From assembly GCA_045603545.1 (NCBI GenBank), contig JAZUMG010000030.1:1-64000 (forward strand): a stretch of DNA of 64,000 nucleotides, given 5' to 3'. The position numbers and the translations under genes were made by a program. Shown piece by piece: positions 59,560 through 64,000 of this stretch. Under the pieces are notes generated by a model. It was not told where the DNA came from. It did not search any database and saw nothing but the letters and a program-made list of their open reading frames with translations. The stretch comes from CAAGNP01 sp045603545 (GTDB lineage: Bacteria > Bacteroidota > Bacteroidia > Bacteroidales > UBA932). How positions within the stretch are numbered: the first letter of the stretch is position 1; each line of letters starts with the position of its first letter.

Positions 59560-60908
59560 CAGATATTATATTTCTTCAGTTTTGCATAGAGGGTGGGGCG
59601 GCTTATCTCGAGCGATTTGGCTACCATTGAGAGGTTTCCCCCAAATTTTGCCATTGCTGCCCTGATTGCCTGCTCTTCAGTCTCTTCCAGTGTGGCACCT
59701 GGCGATATGGTGGAGGGTTGCTTCTGCTTTGTTGGTTGTATTTCAATGTCTGTTGCCCCCAAAAGTTCATTTTCAGAGAGGATAACCGCTTTTTCGATGC
59801 AATTCTGCAGCTCCCTTATATTGCCGCTCCAGTTGTGCCCTTTCAAAAGCTGCAGTGCCTGAGGAGTCAATCCTCTGGTCGTCCGTCTGTATTTCTCTGC
59901 AAATTTTCTGATGAACAGCTCTGCGAGCGGTTCTATCTCATCTGTACGCTCACGCAATGGTGGGAGATGGAAACGGACTGTGTTGATGCGATAGTACAGG
60001 TCCTCCCTGAAATCGCCGTCACTGACCATCTTCTCCAGATCTTTGTTGGTCGCGCAGATCAGCCGTATGTCTACAGGTATGCTTTTGGTATCCCCGACAC
60101 GGGTGATGCATTTGTTCTGAATCGCCCTGAGGAGTTTGGCCTGGAGATGCAATGGGATATTTCCAATCTCATCCAGAAAGAGTGTCCCTCCGTTTGCCTG
60201 TTCAAATTTACCTGTGTGGTCTGAGTGGGCATCAGTAAAAGCCCCTTTGACGTGGCCGAAAAGTTCACTTTCAAAAAGTGTTTCGGTGAGGGCCCCGGCA
60301 TCGACGCACACCATCGGTTTGAGGGCCCTTTCAGAGATTCTGTGAATCTCGTTGGCCAGGACATCCTTTCCCGTCCCATTCTCGCCGGTGATGAGGACAG
60401 ATGCATCTGTGGCGGCAATCTTTGTTACCCTCTCCCTTATTGCAGCGATCTGTCTCCCTTCTCCCCAATACATGGCGGATGGTGCAGGTGCAATTGCTTT
60501 GCTCCCCCTCCCCGATTTTTCCACCCCTGCAAATGCACTCCGCAGGGTCTCTATAAGTTTTTCATTGTCCCAGGGTTTCACTATGAAATCAAAGGCTCCC
60601 CGCTTCATCCCCTCCACGGCGAGCTGAATATCTGCATAGGCGGTGAATAGGACAACCTGGGTTTCAGGGCTCCTCCTTTTTATCTCGCTCATCCAGAAGA
60701 GACCCTCGTTGCCTGTATTGATGTCGGTGTGGAAGTTCATATCCAGCAGCACTACATCGGGTCTGAACTCCACCAATTTGCTCATAAGTTCATTGGGAGA
60801 AGCTATCAGCTCCACTTGCTGGAAATGGATTGGGAGAAGCACCTTCAGCGCAGCCCTTATGCCGCTGTTGTCATCTACAACCAGTATTTTTGCCTTGCTT
60901 TTTGCCAT
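59559..60908 (-). CDS. Sigma-54-dependent response regulator, NtrC-like
   Basis: A 449-residue regulator: receiver domain with Asp12/Asp13, phospho-acceptor Asp56 and Lys111; sigma-54 AAA+ domain with Walker A GENGTGKD (175-182) and the RpoN-contact loop GAFTDA (222-227); Fis-type HTH at the C terminus (NLSMVAKSLEISRPTLYAKLKKY). The start at 60908 (MAKSK) is chosen because TACTTTTG lies at 60953 and an earlier Met would precede transcription. It probably controls the ABC exporter upstream; I found no -24/-12 site in the window. Confidence 0.93.
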   Translation of the reverse strand: MAKSKAKILVVDDNSGIRAALKVLLPIHFQQVELIASPNELMSKLVEFRPDVVLLDMNFHTDINTGNEGLFWMSEIKRRSPETQVVLFTAYADIQLAVEGMKRGAFDFIVKPWDNEKLIETLRSAFAGVEKSGRGSKAIAPAPSAMYWGEGRQIAAIRERVTKIAATDASVLITGENGTGKDVLANEIHRISERALKPMVCVDAGALTETLFESELFGHVKGAFTDAHSDHTGKFEQANGGTLFLDEIGNIPLHLQAKLLRAIQNKCITRVGDTKSIPVDIRLICATNKDLEKMVSDGDFREDLYYRINTVRFHLPPLRERTDEIEPLAELFIRKFAEKYRRTTRGLTPQALQLLKGHNWSGNIRELQNCIEKAVILSENELLGATDIEIQPTKQKQPSTISPGATLEETEEQAIRAAMAKFGGNLSMVAKSLEISRPTLYAKLKKYNI

Positions 60909-60952
60909 AACTATTTCTGGTACACTGATAAAAGTAAAAGCCAAATTCAACG

Positions 60953-60960
60953 CAAAAGTA
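60953..60960 (-). promoter_or_regulatory. Promoter (-7 element) of regulator/kinase pair
   Basis: TACTTTTG on the minus strand, 44 nt before the regulator ATG, in the 159-bp gap after the permease gene. Confidence 0.55.
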
Positions 60961-61067
60961 TTTAAAATCTATACACTTTCAGGTAGAATTTGGCAAAACT
61001 CATAGTATTATGTATTATGTCTAATGCAAAATTAACAAAATTTATTCCTTTTCCGAACATATACCTT

Positions 61068-63467
61068 TCATTCACTTCTCAGTGAGTCTACGGGGTTTTC
61101 AGTGGCGGCGCGAATAGAGGTGAATGTCACTACTGCTGCTACTATGAGGGCTACCATTGCTCCTGCTGCAGCAAATACCCACCAGTATATCGGAGAACTA
61201 TGTGCAAATGTACTGTAGTAGAAGTCAGTTATGAAATATGTAATAGGGACAGAAACTGCAAAACATACTCCCATCATCTTCATAAATCTGATGTTGAACA
61301 TTTTCAGAATCTCTGCGACGGATGCTCCGTGCACCCTCCTTACACCAATCTCTTTACGACGGTACTGGGTCTCGAATACTACCATCCCGAATACACCCAT
61401 AAGGGATATTATTATGGCGATCAAGGTGAAGAGGGCTACCATAGTGGTGAGCTGCTTCTCCTTCCGGTACTGCCTTCCAAGCTCCTCGTCGAAAAACTGA
61501 AGTCTGAACTTGTTCAGGTTAGCCCCGGGATTGAATTTGGAAACTGTCGAGTTTACAGCTGCCTGAACATCCTGATAAGGGGCTCCAGGTGCTGTTCTGA
61601 TGTACAAGTGTGTGAGGTCCCACCATGGATTCTTTCCGAAGATGTAGAAAGCAAACGGGTTCAGTTCATATTGCAGGGGCCTGAATTGGAAATCTTCACA
61701 GAAACCGGCAATCTCTGTCTCAGCGCTATGACCATTGACCTTATCTTCCAGAGTAAAGCCATATTTCTCTTTGGCTATCATGTTGAAAATGAAAACACCA
61801 TGCTCACTCTTCTCGTCCGAAGGGGTGAAATCACGCCCTTCCACAACATCGATCCCCATAAATTTCAGGAAGTTCCAGGATACAGGGTAAGCGTCTATAT
61901 TGATCTGTTCCCCTTTGAAGGTCCTTCCCCAACCCATACGGCTGCTGCTTACGAGAGGCCCTGCAGCCCAAGCTACATCCGCTATATTGGGATCTTTCAG
62001 GAGTTCATCGGTAAATGCATCCCTGTCTGCAGTCGCAACACCTATATTAGCAGTCAGGAGATACTCCTTGTCAAACCCCATGTCATAATTCATCATATAG
62101 TTGTGCTGCATTTTGATGAACATGGCACATATGACAAACGAAATGGATATTATGAACTGAAGTGATATGAGGGCGTATCTGAGACTCTTCCCTTTGGCGG
62201 TAGCACCGAAGGCCCCTTTGATGGCAAATGCAGGGGAGAATGAGGTTATATAGAGGGCAGGATAGAGACTTGAGGCTATGGTCATCAAAAGTGCTGCCGC
62301 AATGGTTATGCATATCACAGGAATATTGTGGCCAAAATCCAATGTGCAGGTAATCAGATTTGCATAGGTGGAACCTTTGAACAAAATCACTACCGCCACA
62401 GCTGCGCACAATGACACAGCGACAAGAACACCGGATTCAAGCATCAGGCTCCCTACGAGAGCACCTCTGCTGCTTCCAAGAATCTTTCTGGTATTGAGTC
62501 CCCTGATCCTCATAGGGATCTGTGCGAAGAAGAAGTTTACAAAGTTGATGAGGGTTATCACTACAATAAGGATGGCTACCGCCAATAGGGTAAGGGTAGT
62601 GGTCCTGTTGCCGCTGCGTCCTGCAGGGGCATCTATCAACTTATTGTAATACATATCTTTCACAGGGAGAAGGGTAACTGTTGCTCGGTCAATCTGCTTG
62701 TCAATCTCACTCTGGTCTATGCTGCTCCTTACAGACTCCGGAGCGGAGGCGATACGCTCACCCCAAATCCCCTCTACCACTTTTCTTGCATGGGCTTCAA
62801 ATGCCTCTTTGCTGTCAGGGCTGTCAAGCTTGACGAAATGGTGGTAGCTCCACTCGCTGAAATTGTCAATGCTCTGGTTTTCCAGATAACAGCAGTAAAG
62901 GATGTGGATATTGTTGAGGTCAGAGTTCATAGGCATGTCTTCGTACACCGCCACGACAGTCATAGGCTCTTTCCCTTTCCCCACATAGATAGCGTCACCG
63001 ACACCCACCTGCATCAGTTTGGAGGCGGTCTCGCTTATTGCCACAGTCTCCTCTTTATCCATTCCATCAAATGTTCCGGCAATAGGGGTGAAGCCAAAAA
63101 CATCCAAAGCTCCATGGGTGAGCTGTGAGGTGCCGAGCTGATATGTGCGGGCCTCTTCACCATCACCTGTACGGGTATAATTCTTGCCGTCACCACCTAT
63201 ATAGGCGACACCCCAGCTCTCTACCATAGATGCCTGCTCCATAATGGCGATCTGGAGAGGGCGGTTCAGGTTTACCTGATACTCCCCCTCTGAAAACCAG
63301 CTTGGGGTCCCCATTATATAGAGGCGTTCTACATCCTTCAATTTCCGGTTGTAGCCAAGATCGTAATGGACCTGTACCAGAAGGATATACAGGGCAGCAA
63401 ATGCCACTGTCATGCCCAACAGGTTAAGAATACCCGATCCTTTAAATATTTTAAAAATGTTTTTCAT
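61068..63467 (-). CDS. FtsX-type ABC transporter permease
   Basis: A 799-residue permease built of two FtsX/MacB_PCD modules: membrane helix (about 13-33), a periplasmic core (about 40-280), three helices (about 290-400), then a second half of the same pattern (helix near 425, periplasmic core about 455-680, three helices to about 785). Paralogous tandem permeases of this type in Bacteroidota export or sense peptides and antimicrobials. The ATPase gene lies 71 nt upstream; the regulator and kinase follow. Substrate unknown. Confidence 0.9.
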   Translation of the reverse strand: MKNIFKIFKGSGILNLLGMTVAFAALYILLVQVHYDLGYNRKLKDVERLYIMGTPSWFSEGEYQVNLNRPLQIAIMEQASMVESWGVAYIGGDGKNYTRTGDGEEARTYQLGTSQLTHGALDVFGFTPIAGTFDGMDKEETVAISETASKLMQVGVGDAIYVGKGKEPMTVVAVYEDMPMNSDLNNIHILYCCYLENQSIDNFSEWSYHHFVKLDSPDSKEAFEAHARKVVEGIWGERIASAPESVRSSIDQSEIDKQIDRATVTLLPVKDMYYNKLIDAPAGRSGNRTTTLTLLAVAILIVVITLINFVNFFFAQIPMRIRGLNTRKILGSSRGALVGSLMLESGVLVAVSLCAAVAVVILFKGSTYANLITCTLDFGHNIPVICITIAAALLMTIASSLYPALYITSFSPAFAIKGAFGATAKGKSLRYALISLQFIISISFVICAMFIKMQHNYMMNYDMGFDKEYLLTANIGVATADRDAFTDELLKDPNIADVAWAAGPLVSSSRMGWGRTFKGEQINIDAYPVSWNFLKFMGIDVVEGRDFTPSDEKSEHGVFIFNMIAKEKYGFTLEDKVNGHSAETEIAGFCEDFQFRPLQYELNPFAFYIFGKNPWWDLTHLYIRTAPGAPYQDVQAAVNSTVSKFNPGANLNKFRLQFFDEELGRQYRKEKQLTTMVALFTLIAIIISLMGVFGMVVFETQYRRKEIGVRRVHGASVAEILKMFNIRFMKMMGVCFAVSVPITYFITDFYYSTFAHSSPIYWWVFAAAGAMVALIVAAVVTFTSIRAATENPVDSLRSE

Positions 63468-63538
63468 TTTTCTTCTTATTCATTCCCTATTTAATTTCCG
63501 CGACAGCTTTTCGTTATTTTTTGTCGAGGGGTAAGCTC

Positions 63539-64000
63539 CTATAGCTCGTTTTTCACATCTCCGACGATCTGACCGTCGAACAGATTGATTACCCTTTGGG
63601 CTACAGCTGCATCTTTCTGTGAGTGGGTTACCATTACGATGGTGGTCCCCTCTTTGTTCAGTTCGGAGAGAAGATCCATCACCTCCTTGCCATTTTTTGA
63701 GTCAAGGTTACCTGTGGGCTCGTCGGCCAGGATCAGTTTTGGGTTGGAAACCACTGCACGGGCTATAGCTACCCTCTGCTGCTGTCCACCTGAAAGCTGC
63801 TGGGGAAAGTGCTTTGCACGGTGGGAGATCCCCATCCTTTTCAGAATCTCTGTCACTTTCTGCTTGCGCTCGCTGGCTGAGATGTTGAGGTATCTTAGTG
63901 GGAGTTCCACATTTTCATAGACATTCAATTCGTCGATAAGATTGAAACTCTGAAATACGAAACCGATGTTCCCTTTGCGAAATTTGGTCCTCTCCTTCTC
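63539..64000 (-). CDS. ABC transporter ATPase, MacB/LolD type (partial)
   Basis: The 5' part of the gene is cut off by the window end; 153 codons plus stop are visible. Seen are the Q-loop FVFQSFNLIDELNVYENVELP, signature LSGGQQQRVAIARAV, Walker B ILADEPTGNLD and the switch His in VTHSQ. Walker A lies outside the window. It is the natural motor of the FtsX permease that follows it. Confidence 0.93.
   Translation of the reverse strand, partial: EKERTKFRKGNIGFVFQSFNLIDELNVYENVELPLRYLNISASERKQKVTEILKRMGISHRAKHFPQQLSGGQQQRVAIARAVVSNPKLILADEPTGNLDSKNGKEVMDLLSELNKEGTTIVMVTHSQKDAAVAQRVINLFDGQIVGDVKNEL

Noticed and set aside
61200..62165. Plus-strand frame of 321 codons inside the permease gene
   Set aside because: It is antisense to a well-supported permease, rich in Cys/His with no domain, and has no promoter; a shadow frame.

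Overview
The window reads as a chromosomal segment of a Bacteroidota bacterium, most likely of the order Bacteroidales. The main evidence is the promoter type: TAnnTTTG (often with an upstream TTTG) precedes genes on both strands, and SD-like leaders are scarce. Family content agrees: a CCDC81-type HU protein, FISUMP and PCMD domains, DUF2795, a short histone H1-like protein, dipeptidyl peptidase III with HECLGH, and clostripain-type lipoproteins. The code is standard (TGA stops; prfB carries its programmed frameshift). No phage, plasmid, CRISPR array or intact insertion sequence was seen. Genus cannot be fixed from the sequence alone.

Layout. 1-640: gene-poor edge with short repeats, tRNA-Asn and tRNA-Glu. 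666-11.7 kb: HU-like membrane protein, metG, dnaG, divergent recA, then rlmN, a patatin/Omp85 protein, recX and frameshifted prfB. 11.8-16.2 kb: fumarase, a Tat-exported D-aminoacylase-like amidohydrolase and apbE. 16.3-18.7 kb: FISUMP lipoprotein, LemA, TPM protein. 18.7-22.1 kb: DUF389, CapA-like and PhoH genes. 22.2-29.8 kb: SPOR lipoprotein, gcvT, a degenerate M28 peptidase fused to a TonB C-terminal domain, leuS, two overlapping yitT genes. 29.9-34.2 kb: two overlapping AraC-type regulators, ettA, alr. 34.2-39.1 kb: holA, a lone HsdR_N nuclease-like gene, CCA transferase, folE, an orphan ABC ATPase, a corrinoid adenosyltransferase. 39.2-40.3 kb: DUF2795, marC and an H1-like gene. 40.3-45 kb: divergent secreted cluster (M6 protease plus lipoprotein; PCMD protein plus beta-barrel). 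45-50.6 kb: one long minus-strand run (YtxH, holin-X, hypothetical, DPP III, AGCS symporter, trkA). 50.6-53.1 kb: clostripain lipoprotein, L25/Ctc, pth. 53.1-57.8 kb: purB, yjjG, divIC/ftsB, CPBP protease, manA, S4 protein. 57.9-64 kb: C_GCAxxG_C_C protein, then an NtrB/NtrC-type two-component pair behind an FtsX-type ABC exporter whose ATPase runs off the window.

Most of the content is housekeeping: translation (metG, leuS, prfB, pth, L25, ettA, rlmN, tRNAs, cca), replication and recombination (dnaG, holA, recA, recX) and central metabolism. Interspersed are small envelope modules with unclear jobs. The best-supported oddities are the M28-like protein that lost nearly every metal ligand but gained a TonB_C domain, the membrane AraC regulator overlapped by a truncated partner, the lone PD-(D/E)XK-type protein beside holA, ManA with a His/Cys-rich tail, and promoters so close to the ATG in dnaG, holA and divIC that their mRNAs should be leaderless or nearly so. 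I found no clear new multi-gene defence or biosynthetic system.
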